Part shown: positions 25,289-37,015 of the stretch, in pieces
Layout: the number at the start of each line of letters is the position of its first letter
Numbering within the stretch: the stretch's first letter is position 1
Assembly: GCF_000472445.1 (NCBI RefSeq)
Contig: NZ_AXAJ01000002.1
Coordinates: forward strand, 1-64,000
DNA: 64,000 nt
Reading direction: 5' to 3'
Origin: Burkholderia sp. WSM2230
Lineage (GTDB): Bacteria; Pseudomonadota; Gammaproteobacteria; Burkholderiales; Burkholderiaceae
Made by a program: the position numbers and the translations under genes
The notes under the pieces: model-generated
What the model was told of the DNA's origin: nothing
What the model saw: only the letters and a program-made list of their open reading frames with translations
Database searches by the model: none

Positions 25289-26900
25289 GCGACTCGTTCT
25301 CGCGCATTTCTGGCTCGCCTTCATCGCGTTCATCATTGCGCTCTTTCTCGGCGCGTGGCAGATGCTGGTGCGCAGTCCCCTCGCCCCGTGGATCGGCGAC
25401 CCTGAGCTCTACTACCGCTCCGTGACCGCGCACGGCTCGGTCATGGCATACGTGCTGCCGACTCTGGTTTCGATGGGCTTCGGTTATGCCATCGTCGAGC
25501 TCGCACTCGGGCAGCGCCTCGCTGGCCTCAAATGGGCGTGGGCCGCGTTCATCATGCTGGCGGTCGGCGCGGTGATGGCAATGGTGCCCGTTGCGCTCGG
25601 CAAGGCCTCGGTGCTCTACACCTTCTATCCGCCGATGATTGGCAGTCCGTTCTATTATCTCGGCGTCGTGCTGGTCGTGGTCGGTTCCTGGATCTGGGTC
25701 GCGCTGATGCACGTGAACCTGCGGGTCTGGAGGCGCGCGAATCCCGGCAAGCCTGTGCCGCTCGCAATGTTCGCGAATGTCGCCGGTGCGTATCTGTGGG
25801 CCTGGACCGCCGTCGGCGCCGCAGTCGAAATTCTGTTCCAGATCCTGCCGGTGGCGTTCGGTATCACGAATACGATCGACGCCGGCCTGTCACGCGTCCT
25901 GTTCTCGTGGACGCTTCACGCAATCGTCTACTTCTGGCTGATTCCCGCGTATATCGCGTACTACACGCTCGTGCCGCGTGCAATCGATGGGCGGCTTTAC
26001 AGCGATTCGATGGCGCGCGTGTCGTTCATTCTCTTTCTCGTTTTCGCGATGCCGATCGGCATTCACCATCTGTTCGCGGATCCGCAGGTCGGCTCGGGCT
26101 TCAAGTTCCTGCACGCGGTTTTCACTGGAATGGTTTCCGTGCCCACGCTGCTGACAGTGTTCACGATCTGTGCGTCGGTGGAAATTGCCGGACGGCTGCG
26201 CGGCGGCAAGGGCGCGTTCGGCTGGCTCACGGCCTTGCCGTGGCAGAACCCGATGATGCTGGTGGTCGCGTTTTCGTTCGTCATGCTCGGACTCGGCGGC
26301 GCCGGCGGCCTGATCAACATGAGCTATCAGCTGAACACCACGGTGCACAACACGCAGTGGGTCACCGGGCATTTCCACCTGATTTTCGGCGGCGCGATCG
26401 TCATCATGTACTTCGCGATTGCTTATGAACTGTGGCCGCAACTGACGGGCCGCGCGATCGTCTCGCTGAAACTCGTGCGCACCCAGTTGTGGCTGTGGTT
26501 CATCGGCATGCTCGTGGTGACGCTGCCGTGGCATTACGTCGGCCTGCTCGGCGCGCCGCGTCGCATGGCTTACTACGACTATCAGATGCCGGGCCTCGAG
26601 GCGCAGGCGTTCTGGGTCGGCATGTCGGCGGTGGGCGGCCTGGTGCTCGCCGTATCGGGCGCGCTCTTCATCTACATTCTCGCGAAGTCGCAATTCGGCC
26701 CCGCGGTTCCGCAACAGGGCTTCCGTTTTGCGAGCGCGGTGCATCCGGTCGAGCGCGTGCCGGCCGCGCTCAATACCTTCGGCTTATGGGTGGCGTTGAT
26801 GATCGGTCTCACCGTCGTCAACTACAGCGTGCCGATCGTTCAATTGCTGAAACTGCCGCAGACGTCCGTGCCGGCGGTCGTCGTTGGAGCACAGCGATGA
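25275..26900 (+). CDS. Cytochrome c oxidase subunit I, B-family (ba3-like)
   Basis: A 541-residue catalytic subunit of a haem-copper oxidase. Redox ligands are all visible: His53 (TAHGSVMAY) and His368 for the low-spin haem, His366 (TGHFH) for the high-spin haem, and His215, His264 and His265 (GIHHLF) for CuB. Tyr219 in HAIVYFW stands at the position of the cross-linked tyrosine. Spacing of these residues follows Thermus ba3 almost exactly. B-family enzymes have high oxygen affinity and pump fewer protons. It begins at GTG 25275 with GGAGG seven bases upstream, and ends overlapping the next cytochrome gene (ATGA). Confidence 0.94.
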   Translation: MFHAKRLVLAHFWLAFIAFIIALFLGAWQMLVRSPLAPWIGDPELYYRSVTAHGSVMAYVLPTLVSMGFGYAIVELALGQRLAGLKWAWAAFIMLAVGAVMAMVPVALGKASVLYTFYPPMIGSPFYYLGVVLVVVGSWIWVALMHVNLRVWRRANPGKPVPLAMFANVAGAYLWAWTAVGAAVEILFQILPVAFGITNTIDAGLSRVLFSWTLHAIVYFWLIPAYIAYYTLVPRAIDGRLYSDSMARVSFILFLVFAMPIGIHHLFADPQVGSGFKFLHAVFTGMVSVPTLLTVFTICASVEIAGRLRGGKGAFGWLTALPWQNPMMLVVAFSFVMLGLGGAGGLINMSYQLNTTVHNTQWVTGHFHLIFGGAIVIMYFAIAYELWPQLTGRAIVSLKLVRTQLWLWFIGMLVVTLPWHYVGLLGAPRRMAYYDYQMPGLEAQAFWVGMSAVGGLVLAVSGALFIYILAKSQFGPAVPQQGFRFASAVHPVERVPAALNTFGLWVALMIGLTVVNYSVPIVQLLKLPQTSVPAVVVGAQR

Positions 26901-27706
26901 ATCAGGAACGCGTCTTCAGCTTGCGCAATCCGTGGTTCACGGTGAGTATCGGCGGCACGCTCGCAATTGCCGTCGTTTCGATACTGATCGGCTTCGTCTG
27001 GCTGCCTTCCGCCAACAGCGCATTTGCGAACCGTGGCTTGTGGGCGACCATCTGCGGCGCGGCGGGCGTGCCGTCGAGCTGGTATAGCGGCGCGAATATC
27101 AGCGGCCCGGCGCCGAGCGACGTGGTCGTGTTGCCACCGCTGCGGCGCATGCGAGCCGATGCCAATTCAATCGGCCGCGGCGCGACGATCGCCACGCAGA
27201 ATTGCTCGATGTGCCACGGCGTGCTCGGCACGGTGCAAGTCACCGCGCCCGCACTAGCCGGTCAATACGCGGACGTGGTCTACAAGGAACTGCGCGATTA
27301 TCAGCAAGGCGTGCGGCAAAACTCGATCATGCAGCCCATTGTCGCGGCTCGCAGCGATCAGGACCTGCACGATCTCGCGGCTTACTATGCGTCGCTGCCG
27401 CGCGGTCCGGCGGCCGAAGTCGCGCCCACCGGCAGCACGCCCGATGCGACCGCCGTGCGCCTCGCGATGCAGGGCGATCCCCAGCGCAACATCGCGCCGT
27501 GCGCCGCGTGCCACGGGCAGCTCGATCGCAAAGGTTCCGCGCCGTGGCTCGGCGGACAGTCGTCGATTTATCTTGCTGCGCAAATGCGGGCGTTTGCTTC
27601 AGGCACGCGTCACAACGACATCAACGAGCAGATGCGTAATGTCACGCGGAAGATGACGTCAGCGGAGATTGACAGCCTCGCGAAGTATTACGCGACTATG
27701 CAGTAG
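26897..27706 (+). CDS. Membrane-anchored dihaem c4-like cytochrome c
   Basis: A 269-residue cytochrome with an N-terminal membrane anchor (about residues 15-37) and two haem sites, CSMCH and CAACH. Each half carries c4-like words (APALAGQYADVVYKELRDYQQGVR; WLGGQSSIYLAAQMRAFASGTRHND). As the last gene of the oxidase operon, overlapping subunit I by four bases, it is probably the tethered immediate electron donor to CuA. It resembles the first cytochrome of the operon, so the two may have arisen by duplication. Confidence 0.88.
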   Translation: MNQERVFSLRNPWFTVSIGGTLAIAVVSILIGFVWLPSANSAFANRGLWATICGAAGVPSSWYSGANISGPAPSDVVVLPPLRRMRADANSIGRGATIATQNCSMCHGVLGTVQVTAPALAGQYADVVYKELRDYQQGVRQNSIMQPIVAARSDQDLHDLAAYYASLPRGPAAEVAPTGSTPDATAVRLAMQGDPQRNIAPCAACHGQLDRKGSAPWLGGQSSIYLAAQMRAFASGTRHNDINEQMRNVTRKMTSAEIDSLAKYYATMQ

Positions 27707-27857
27707 AGCGGCGCGGGTACAGCGAGTTGGTTTGTTGCGGCACCTTCTGGACGCCGCGTTGCCTGATGAGCGGCGCCATTGAGCAAGGGGCACGCGGCCA
27801 TGTGAGGTGACGCGCCCCACGCCCTGCGAAACACGCGCGAAACCGGGCGCGAAAACC

Positions 27858-29519
27858 TCAAGCGGTAGCGAACTGATCTGCCGTGTTCGCCACAGACGTT
27901 TCCGCAACACCATCAACGTTACGGCCGCGTGAGCCCGCAAGGCCGTGCGACGACGATGAACCGCCGTCTGTCCGGAACACCGCCACCGCCGAGCTGAGCC
28001 TTCTCGCCTGCTCCTCCAGCGAACCGGCGGCCGCCGCGGCTTGCTCGACAAGCGCGGCGTTCTGCTGCGTGACCTCATCCATTTGCGCGACAGCGAGATT
28101 CACCTGATCGATGCCGGTGCTCTGCTCATTCGCCGCCGCCGCGATCTCGCCCATGATCGAGCTGACGCGCGAAATGGCCTGCACGATCTCGCTCATCGTC
28201 GAGCCCGAGCGCTCGACCAGTTGCGAGCCGTTTTCTACCCGCGTGGTCGATGCGTCGATCAGCGTTTTGATCTCCTTGGCTGCCGCAGCGCTTCGCTGTG
28301 CCAATGAACGCACTTCGCTCGCGACTACCGCAAAACCGCGGCCCTGCTCACCGGCGCGCGCCGCCTCGACCGCCGCGTTCAGCGCAAGAATGTTGGTCTG
28401 GAAAGCGATTCCTTCGATCACGCCGACAATGTCGGCAATACGCCGCGAGTCGTCGACGATCTCGTGCATCGTGCCCACCACTTTCTCCGTCAGCTCGCCG
28501 CCCTGCGCCGCAAGCGTCGACGCGCCCTGCGCGAGCGAGCTCGCCTCCTTCGCGTTGTCGGCGGTCTGCTTGACTGTCGAAGTGAGTTCCTCGATGCTCG
28601 CGGCCGTTTGTTCCAGCGACGCAGCCTGTTCCTCTGTACGTTGCGACAGATCCGCATTGCCGGCGGCGATTTCGCTCACGCCGCTATCGATAGATTCCGT
28701 GCCTTGACGCACCGAGTTCACTGTCGCGATCAGCGACTCCTGCATCTTGCGCAGCGCGGCGGCGAGGCGTCCCATTTCGTTATTGCTCGTCACGACGATG
28801 CGGCCCGTCAGGTCGCCGTTGGCAATCCGCTGGAACTGCGCGATGGTGGCATCCACCGGACTCACGATTGCGCGCACGAGCACCGCGCGGCCGATCAGCG
28901 ACCCAACCAGCGAGACGACGATGCCAATCGCCACCGACACGCAAATCGCGTAGAACAGGTCTTGCGCGCTCTGATAGCGCTGCGCACCGTGATCGAGTTG
29001 CAACTGCTCGAGCGCGAGCATCGCTTTTTCGTACGCGCTGTAGAGCGACGGCAGCTTGCGCGCCTGCAATTGCTGGAACGTGGGGCGGTCACCCGCCTTC
29101 AGCGCGGCTAAGGCCGGTTCGACGCCTTCGTGCAGGAACGTGTCACGCTTCACCTGCATGTCCTTGATCAGGCGCTGCTCGTCCTCGGCGGCGCTGGCGC
29201 GGCTCAGATAGTGGGCGAGCCGCTCGTCGGAGCCTTTCTGATATTGACCGAAACGCTTGAGCACCGCATTGGCGCCGTCCTGATCGTTCAGGTCCACCAG
29301 CGACGCGTAAGTGGCCAGCGCGAGGCGCAGCCGCAACAACTGGCCGGCGCTGCCTTCCAGATCGGCGACGGCGGGGGTATCGACGGTGTACATCTGCTGC
29401 AGCGACGCGTTGCTCGAGCGCAGCGACAACAGCCCGGCCGCAGCGCCCAGCAGCAACGCGACGGCAAAGAACGCGATCATCAAGGTAAGGCAACTGCGAA
29501 TCGACAGATTTTTCAGCAT
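27858..29519 (-). CDS. Methyl-accepting chemotaxis protein (Tar-like)
   Basis: A 553-residue transmembrane chemoreceptor: TM1 (about residues 7-30), a periplasmic four-helix-bundle ligand domain (35-185), TM2 (about 188-212), a HAMP domain and a cytoplasmic signalling coiled coil. The highly conserved hairpin tip reads [20 protein letters not shown], where CheA and CheW bind, and methylation helices contain [18 protein letters not shown]. The tail lacks the NWETF pentapeptide that tethers CheR. ATG 29519 is favoured by GGAG nine bases upstream; ATG 29534 is possible. The ligand is unknown. A sigma-28-like element lies upstream. Confidence 0.93.
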   Translation of the reverse strand: MLKNLSIRSCLTLMIAFFAVALLLGAAAGLLSLRSSNASLQQMYTVDTPAVADLEGSAGQLLRLRLALATYASLVDLNDQDGANAVLKRFGQYQKGSDERLAHYLSRASAAEDEQRLIKDMQVKRDTFLHEGVEPALAALKAGDRPTFQQLQARKLPSLYSAYEKAMLALEQLQLDHGAQRYQSAQDLFYAICVSVAIGIVVSLVGSLIGRAVLVRAIVSPVDATIAQFQRIANGDLTGRIVVTSNNEMGRLAAALRKMQESLIATVNSVRQGTESIDSGVSEIAAGNADLSQRTEEQAASLEQTAASIEELTSTVKQTADNAKEASSLAQGASTLAAQGGELTEKVVGTMHEIVDDSRRIADIVGVIEGIAFQTNILALNAAVEAARAGEQGRGFAVVASEVRSLAQRSAAAAKEIKTLIDASTTRVENGSQLVERSGSTMSEIVQAISRVSSIMGEIAAAANEQSTGIDQVNLAVAQMDEVTQQNAALVEQAAAAAGSLEEQARRLSSAVAVFRTDGGSSSSHGLAGSRGRNVDGVAETSVANTADQFATA

Positions 29520-29604
29520 CGGGCTAGTCTCCATATGGGCTGCCTGACCGAATACTCAGTGAAATGTGCCCGGCCACGCATGCTGCGCCCAAGCCCTTTT
29601 GGCA

Positions 29605-29631
29605 TGGTTCGCAACTTTTTGTCAGAATTTA
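29605..29631 (-). promoter_or_regulatory. Possible sigma-28 (FliA) promoter for the chemoreceptor gene
   Basis: On the minus strand TAAATTCT (29631-29624) and GCGAACCA (29612-29605) are separated by exactly 11 bases, as in the flagellar consensus TAAAGTTT-N11-GCCGATAA. The first box matches six of eight and the second only four of eight. Chemoreceptor genes are often FliA-dependent, so it is offered as a weak candidate. Confidence 0.3.
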
Positions 29632-29819
29632 AGCGAATGCCACAGATAGGGACTACGGCTGAATATCTGAAAACTTTATGGTGAGGGCGCAAGCGTTTGC
29701 ATCACGTCAAATGACGGGGACAGCGAACGGCCAGGAGCGCGACGACGGCGTGGGTTCGTGACTTGCGTCGTCGTGTCCGCGTGGCGGCAATCGACGCGAG
29801 CATCAATGGGAGCATTTCT

Positions 29820-30620
29820 ATGTCGGAAATAGGCTCGGCTCTGCTGGTTTTCGTTCTGCTGCTCGCGGCCACGGGGATCGGCGTGTGGGTGCGACCATTG
29901 CTGCCCGAGGAACACAAGGCGCACGAAACGGTGCAGCTCGTGCAACTGGTGATCGGCATGCTGGTGACGTTCGCCGCGCTGGTGCTGGGTCTGATGACGG
30001 CGTCGGCGAAATCGAGCTTCGACACGGCGGCCAACGATCTGCGCACTTATGCCGCCGACATCATCGAGCTCGACATGACGTTGCGGGACTACGGCAGCGA
30101 TACGGACGCGGCGCGGAAGCTGTTGCGCGTCTACACGGCGGCGGCCATTGCATCGACTTGGCCGCGCGAGCCGGCTCCGGCCGGGGACTATCCGCGAAAC
30201 CTGGGCTCGCCCGACAACTCGCAGAAGCTGGAAAACGTGCGGCTCGGCGAATTGCTGACGTCGGTGGGCCGGCAATTGCGGCAGCTGCGCGCGCATGATC
30301 CGCTGCAACAGCGCGCGCTCGACGACGGTCTGACCGAGTTTCGCCGCGTGGTGGACGCGCGCTGGAAAATCATCGAGGAAGCGCACAGCTCGATTTCGCA
30401 GCCGTTCTTCAAGACGCTGACGTTCTGGCTTTGCGTGATTTTTCTGAGCTTCGGGCTGATCGCGCCGCGCAATGCGCTGGCACTCGTGACGATTACGCTT
30501 GGCGCGGTGTCGATTGCGTCAGCGATTTATGTGATTGTGGATCTGGATACGCCGCTGACCGGGCCGATCATGATTTCGAGTTCGCCGATGCGGGACGCGC
30601 TGGTGCATTTGGAGCGGTAA
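29820..30620 (+). CDS. DUF4239 (bestrophin-like) membrane protein
   Basis: A 266-residue membrane protein of the DUF4239 family, which is distantly related to bestrophin-type channels. Two helices lie near the N-terminus (about residues 5-25 and 42-62) and two near the C-terminus (about 205-225 and 230-250), with a soluble middle. The words FAALVLGLMTASAKSSFD and ARWKIIEEAHSSI are characteristic. ATG 29820 is chosen for its GGGAG; the frame extends upstream to 29763 without signals. It converges on ssb, with a shared terminator. Its role is unknown. Confidence 0.82.
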   Translation: MSEIGSALLVFVLLLAATGIGVWVRPLLPEEHKAHETVQLVQLVIGMLVTFAALVLGLMTASAKSSFDTAANDLRTYAADIIELDMTLRDYGSDTDAARKLLRVYTAAAIASTWPREPAPAGDYPRNLGSPDNSQKLENVRLGELLTSVGRQLRQLRAHDPLQQRALDDGLTEFRRVVDARWKIIEEAHSSISQPFFKTLTFWLCVIFLSFGLIAPRNALALVTITLGAVSIASAIYVIVDLDTPLTGPIMISSSPMRDALVHLER

Positions 30621-30645
30621 GGGCGCGCGGGGGGGCATGAAAAAA

Positions 30646-30671
30646 ACCCCGCTGGGTGAGCGGGGTCTTTT
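30646..30671. terminator. Bidirectional terminator between the DUF4239 gene and ssb
   Basis: ACCCCGCT (30646-30653) pairs with AGCGGGGT (30659-30666). An A-run precedes and CTTTT follows, so the hairpin ends in U-rich RNA on both strands. It lies between converging genes. Confidence 0.85.
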
Positions 30672-30698
30672 GGGGCGTTTGGCGCGAGGGGTTGGTTT

Positions 30699-31232
30699 TC
30701 AGAACGGAATATCGTCATCCATCTCATCAAACCCACCGCCGGCCGGCGCGCTCGGACGGCTGGAACCACCACCGCCACCACCGCCGCTGCCGCCACGCGA
30801 ACCGCCGCCCGAGACCGCACGGCCGCCACCGCCGCCGCTGCGCTCGGAAGGCTCGCCGCGGCTGTAGCCGCCTTCGTCGCCGCCGCCCATCGAGCCGCCA
30901 CGGCCACCCAGCATTTGCATCTGCTCGGCGACGATTTCGGTCGAGTAACGGTCGGTGCCGTCCTGCGCCTGCCACTTACGGGTGCGAATGCGCCCTTCCA
31001 GATAGACCGACGAGCCTTTCTTCAGATATTCGGACACGATTTCCGCGAGGCGGCCGAAGAACGACACGCGGTGCCATTCAGTGGCCTCCTTCATTTCGCC
31101 GGACGCCTTGTCCTTGTACCGATCCGTCGTGGCAAGGCGGATGTTCGCCACTGCGTCGCCGCTCGGAAGATAACGGACTTCCGGATCGGCTCCGAGATTG
31201 CCGACGAGAATGACCTTGTTCACGGATGCCAT
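30699..31232 (-). CDS. ssb: Single-stranded DNA-binding protein
   Basis: A 177-residue SSB. The OB-fold occupies about residues 1-110 ([46 protein letters not shown]), followed by a long glycine/serine-rich linker and the conserved acidic tip DEMDDDIPF, which recruits partner proteins at replication and repair sites. A good AGGAG precedes the ATG. It lies downstream of an MFS gene and near uvrA, the usual Burkholderia order, where ssb and uvrA are separated by the transporter rather than directly divergent as in E. coli. Confidence 0.97.
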   Translation of the reverse strand: MASVNKVILVGNLGADPEVRYLPSGDAVANIRLATTDRYKDKASGEMKEATEWHRVSFFGRLAEIVSEYLKKGSSVYLEGRIRTRKWQAQDGTDRYSTEIVAEQMQMLGGRGGSMGGGDEGGYSRGEPSERSGGGGGRAVSGGGSRGGSGGGGGGGSSRPSAPAGGGFDEMDDDIPF

Positions 31233-31407
31233 GAGTTTCTCCTGTTGATTCCATTGCGGGCGGCACGGCGATTCGCGGTTTCCGTCTCATGGCCTGCGGG
31301 CCGAGACTGGAAGTGCGCCTCTGCCCGCCGCCGGGTGAGTTCTGGGTGATGCCGGGATACGCACCTGGTGCGGTCTCGAGTAGCTGATTCCGCCGCGAAA
31401 AATCCTG

Positions 31408-32595
31408 TCATGCCTTGCGCGGCGGCTGTTTCATCTTTGCGGCGATTATAAGCCAGCAAAACACGAGCCCCGAACAAGTGAAGAACACCGCGCTCTGACC
31501 ATCCACTTTGAGCAGCCAGCCGCCGATCATGCCGCCCAGCGCCAGACCGATGGACTGCGTGGTGTTGTACACGCCGGCCGCCGCGCCCTTTCGGGTGCCC
31601 GGCGCCAGTTTCGACACCAACGAAGGCTGCGACGCCTCGAGAATATTGAAGCCGAGAAAGTACACAAAAAGGATGGCCGCCACACTCAGAATCGTATGCG
31701 GAGCGACGCCCAATAACAACTGTCCGAAAAGGATAAGAGCAATGGCGGAAAGCAGGACCGTTTTCATCTGTCCACGCCTTTCCGCGGCGATGATCGCGGG
31801 CACCATCATCACGAACGAAAGCCCCATGACGGGCAAATACACCTTCCAATGTGATGCGACCGGCAGGCCGCCCGCCTCCAGAATGCGCGGCACCACGAGG
31901 AACAACGCCGTTTGCGTGGCGTGCAGCACGAGCACGCCGAAATTGAGCCGCAGCAACTCGACGTTGTGCAGCACTTCGGCGAACGGCGCGCGCACGTGCA
32001 CGGGCTTCGGCGCATCCGGCACGACCCACAGCACCACGCCCACCGCCAGAATCGAGAACACACCGACCAGCGTGAACAGCCCGCTCATGCCGACCCAATG
32101 AAAAACGATCGGCGCGCCGACAATCGCGACCGCGAACGAGATGCCGATGCTGCCGCCCACCATCGCCATCGCCTTGGTGCGGTGCTCCTCGGCGGTGAGG
32201 TCGGCAATGAATGCGATAACCGCGGACGACACCGCGCCCATGCCCTGGATCACCCGGCCCACGATGATCCACGTCATGTCGTGCGCGCCCGCCGCGACAA
32301 AGCTGCCGAGCGCGAAGATGAGAAGCCCCGTTGCGATGACCGGTTTTCGACCCACCTTGTCGGAAATCCAGCCGTAAAAAATGTAGAGCATCGACTGCGT
32401 GACGCCATACGCGCCGAGCGCAATGCCGACGAGCAGCACGTTTTCGCCGCCGGGAATCGTCTTCGCGTAGATGGAGAACACCGGCATGATCATGAAGAGA
32501 CCGAGCATGCGCAGCGCGAAGATGGCGGCAAGCGACACGGTCGCGCGCAGCTCAGGCGCGCTCATGCGTGAAGATGTGGCGGACGGATTGGACAT
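31408..32595 (-). CDS. MFS transporter (YajR-like)
   Basis: About 395 residues with twelve predicted helices. Motif A reads GWISDKVGRKP after helix 2; RMLGLFMIMPVFSIYAK in helix 1 and VYNTTQSIGLALGGMIGGWL late in the protein match the YajR-like drug-efflux branch. The C-terminal ferredoxin-like YAM domain of YajR is absent. ATG 32595 (MSNPSATSS) is the likely start, but no option has a clear Shine-Dalgarno and the frame is open to 32676. It lies between ssb and the divergent uvrA. The substrate is unknown. Confidence 0.82.
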   Translation of the reverse strand: MSNPSATSSRMSAPELRATVSLAAIFALRMLGLFMIMPVFSIYAKTIPGGENVLLVGIALGAYGVTQSMLYIFYGWISDKVGRKPVIATGLLIFALGSFVAAGAHDMTWIIVGRVIQGMGAVSSAVIAFIADLTAEEHRTKAMAMVGGSIGISFAVAIVGAPIVFHWVGMSGLFTLVGVFSILAVGVVLWVVPDAPKPVHVRAPFAEVLHNVELLRLNFGVLVLHATQTALFLVVPRILEAGGLPVASHWKVYLPVMGLSFVMMVPAIIAAERRGQMKTVLLSAIALILFGQLLLGVAPHTILSVAAILFVYFLGFNILEASQPSLVSKLAPGTRKGAAAGVYNTTQSIGLALGGMIGGWLLKVDGQSAVFFTCSGLVFCWLIIAAKMKQPPRKA

Positions 32596-32955
32596 CGGAA
32601 GCGTTATTTGAATGAGCTGGTGGCGCACCGGGCACGCCACGACCGGACGGCTTTGCACGTGAAGGCCGCTCGGCACGCGGCGCGGCCTTGCGGCAAGCTG
32701 ACGGCCTAGCGGCGCTTCCGTTGCTACGTTGCAAGTGCCTCACAGCAGGAGCGCCTGCCCCTCGCGCGGTTCACGGCGCCTTGTACCTACGGAAAACGGC
32801 CCCAGTTAGATCTTTTGCCACAGCGCTGAACCCCGGTCTTACAGCATGCCCGAGGTCCTCTTCAGGCCGTCTGGAAGCCGTAACGGCGGCCTTGAAAAGT
32901 CGTTATAGTAGCAGGTTTAGCCTCTTCCTCTTTCCGCAGTTCATGGAATAAATCC
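32596..32955. other. Divergent intergenic region between the MFS gene and uvrA
   Basis: About 360 bases. A -10-like TATAGT (32904-32909) lies about 50 bases before the uvrA GTG, but its -35 partner is weak. A LexA (SOS) box of the CTGTATAT type was looked for, since uvrA and ssb are SOS genes in E. coli, and none was seen. If the transporter starts at 32676, the gap is shorter. Confidence 0.5.
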
Positions 32956-35829
<2,874 letters not shown>

Positions 35830-35862
35830 CGCTGCACAACACGGGTTGGGGACGGATAAGCC

Positions 35863-36948
35863 ATGGCCAAGCGGAATCAGGCGAGCGAAAACGGGCAGGT
35901 GCAGGACTTACGCCCACGCCCGGTCAGGCTGACCAGCAACATGAGCCTGCCGAAACTCTCGGCAGTCGAGATCGGCAGTTATGTGCTGATGCTGTTCGGC
36001 ATGTGGGCGGTGATCCAGCTCCATCTGCTCGGCGCGCTGCTCGCCGGGTTACTGGTGTTTCAGCTGGTGCATACCATCGCGCCGCGCATCGAGCGTCACA
36101 TGTCGAGCAAGCGGGCACGCTGGCTGGCGGTGGTGATTCTCTCCACGGTGATCGTGGGCGCGCTCACGGGCCTCACGCTCGGCATCATCGAGCACTTCGA
36201 GAACGACGTGCCGAGCGTGCAGAAGCTGCTCGACCAGGCAATGCAGCTGATCGATCAGGCGCGTGGCCGGATTCCGCAATTCATCGCGAGCTATCTGCCG
36301 GTGGACACCGAGCAGATGAAAACCAAGGCCGCCGAGCTGATGCAGACGCACGCGAACATGCTTCAGCAAAGCGGCAAGACGGCGGCGCGCGCGTTCACGC
36401 ATATTCTGATCGGCATGATTATCGGCGCGATCATCGCGGTGAGCGCGCAAAAGCAGATGCAGCGGCTGCCGCTTTCCACAGCGTTCGTCACGCGCGTGAG
36501 CCGTTTCGCCGACGCGTTTCGCCGCATCGTGTTCGCGCAGGTGAAAATCTCCGCGATCAACGCGGTGTTCACAGGCATCTTCCTGCTGATCGTGCTGCCG
36601 ATTTTCCACGACCAGTTGCCGCTGTCGAAAACGCTGGTGCTGGTCACGTTTATCGTCGGTTTGCTGCCGGTTATCGGGAACCTGATTTCGAACACGATTA
36701 TCGTGGCGGTGGCGCTATCGGTCAGCTTTCCTGCCGCGGTCATGTCGCTCGCGTTCCTGATTCTGATCCACAAGCTCGAGTATTTCCTGAATGCGCGGAT
36801 TGTCGGCGGGCAGATCGAGGCGCGCGCGTGGGAGTTGCTTGTGGCGATGCTCGTCATGGAAGCCGCATTCGGTTTGCCTGGCGTGATCGCCGCACCCATC
36901 TTCTATGCGTATATCAAACGCGAGCTGATTTACCTTCGGCTGGTTTGA
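35863..36948 (+). CDS. AI-2E family transporter
   Basis: A 361-residue membrane protein of the AI-2 exporter (AI-2E, formerly UPF0118) family. It has an N-terminal pair of helices, a hydrophilic segment (about residues 105-165), and a C-terminal block of about five helices containing GLLPVIGNLISNT and HKLEYFLNARIVGGQI, which are the family's best-conserved stretches. The founding member exports autoinducer-2, but other members are Na+/H+ antiporters, so the substrate is uncertain. It follows uvrA and is closed by a strong terminator shared with the converging TonB receptor gene. Confidence 0.88.
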   Translation: MAKRNQASENGQVQDLRPRPVRLTSNMSLPKLSAVEIGSYVLMLFGMWAVIQLHLLGALLAGLLVFQLVHTIAPRIERHMSSKRARWLAVVILSTVIVGALTGLTLGIIEHFENDVPSVQKLLDQAMQLIDQARGRIPQFIASYLPVDTEQMKTKAAELMQTHANMLQQSGKTAARAFTHILIGMIIGAIIAVSAQKQMQRLPLSTAFVTRVSRFADAFRRIVFAQVKISAINAVFTGIFLLIVLPIFHDQLPLSKTLVLVTFIVGLLPVIGNLISNTIIVAVALSVSFPAAVMSLAFLILIHKLEYFLNARIVGGQIEARAWELLVAMLVMEAAFGLPGVIAAPIFYAYIKRELIYLRLV

Positions 36949-36983
36949 GCTTGCGCTACGCGCTGGCTTGCACAGCAAATAAA

Positions 36984-37010
36984 AACGGCACCGCGGTGCC
37001 GTTTTTTTTT
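36984..37010. terminator. Bidirectional terminator between converging genes
   Basis: AACGGCACCGCGGTGCCGTT (36984-37003) is a perfect 20-base palindrome preceded by As and followed by Ts to 37010. It works on both strands and ends the AI-2E-family permease gene and the TonB-dependent receptor gene. Confidence 0.93.
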
Positions 37011-37015
37011 CGTCC

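Noticed and set aside
32596..32955. LexA/SOS box expected near uvrA and ssb
   Set aside because: No CTGTATAT-type or similar dyad was found in the uvrA or ssb upstream regions.
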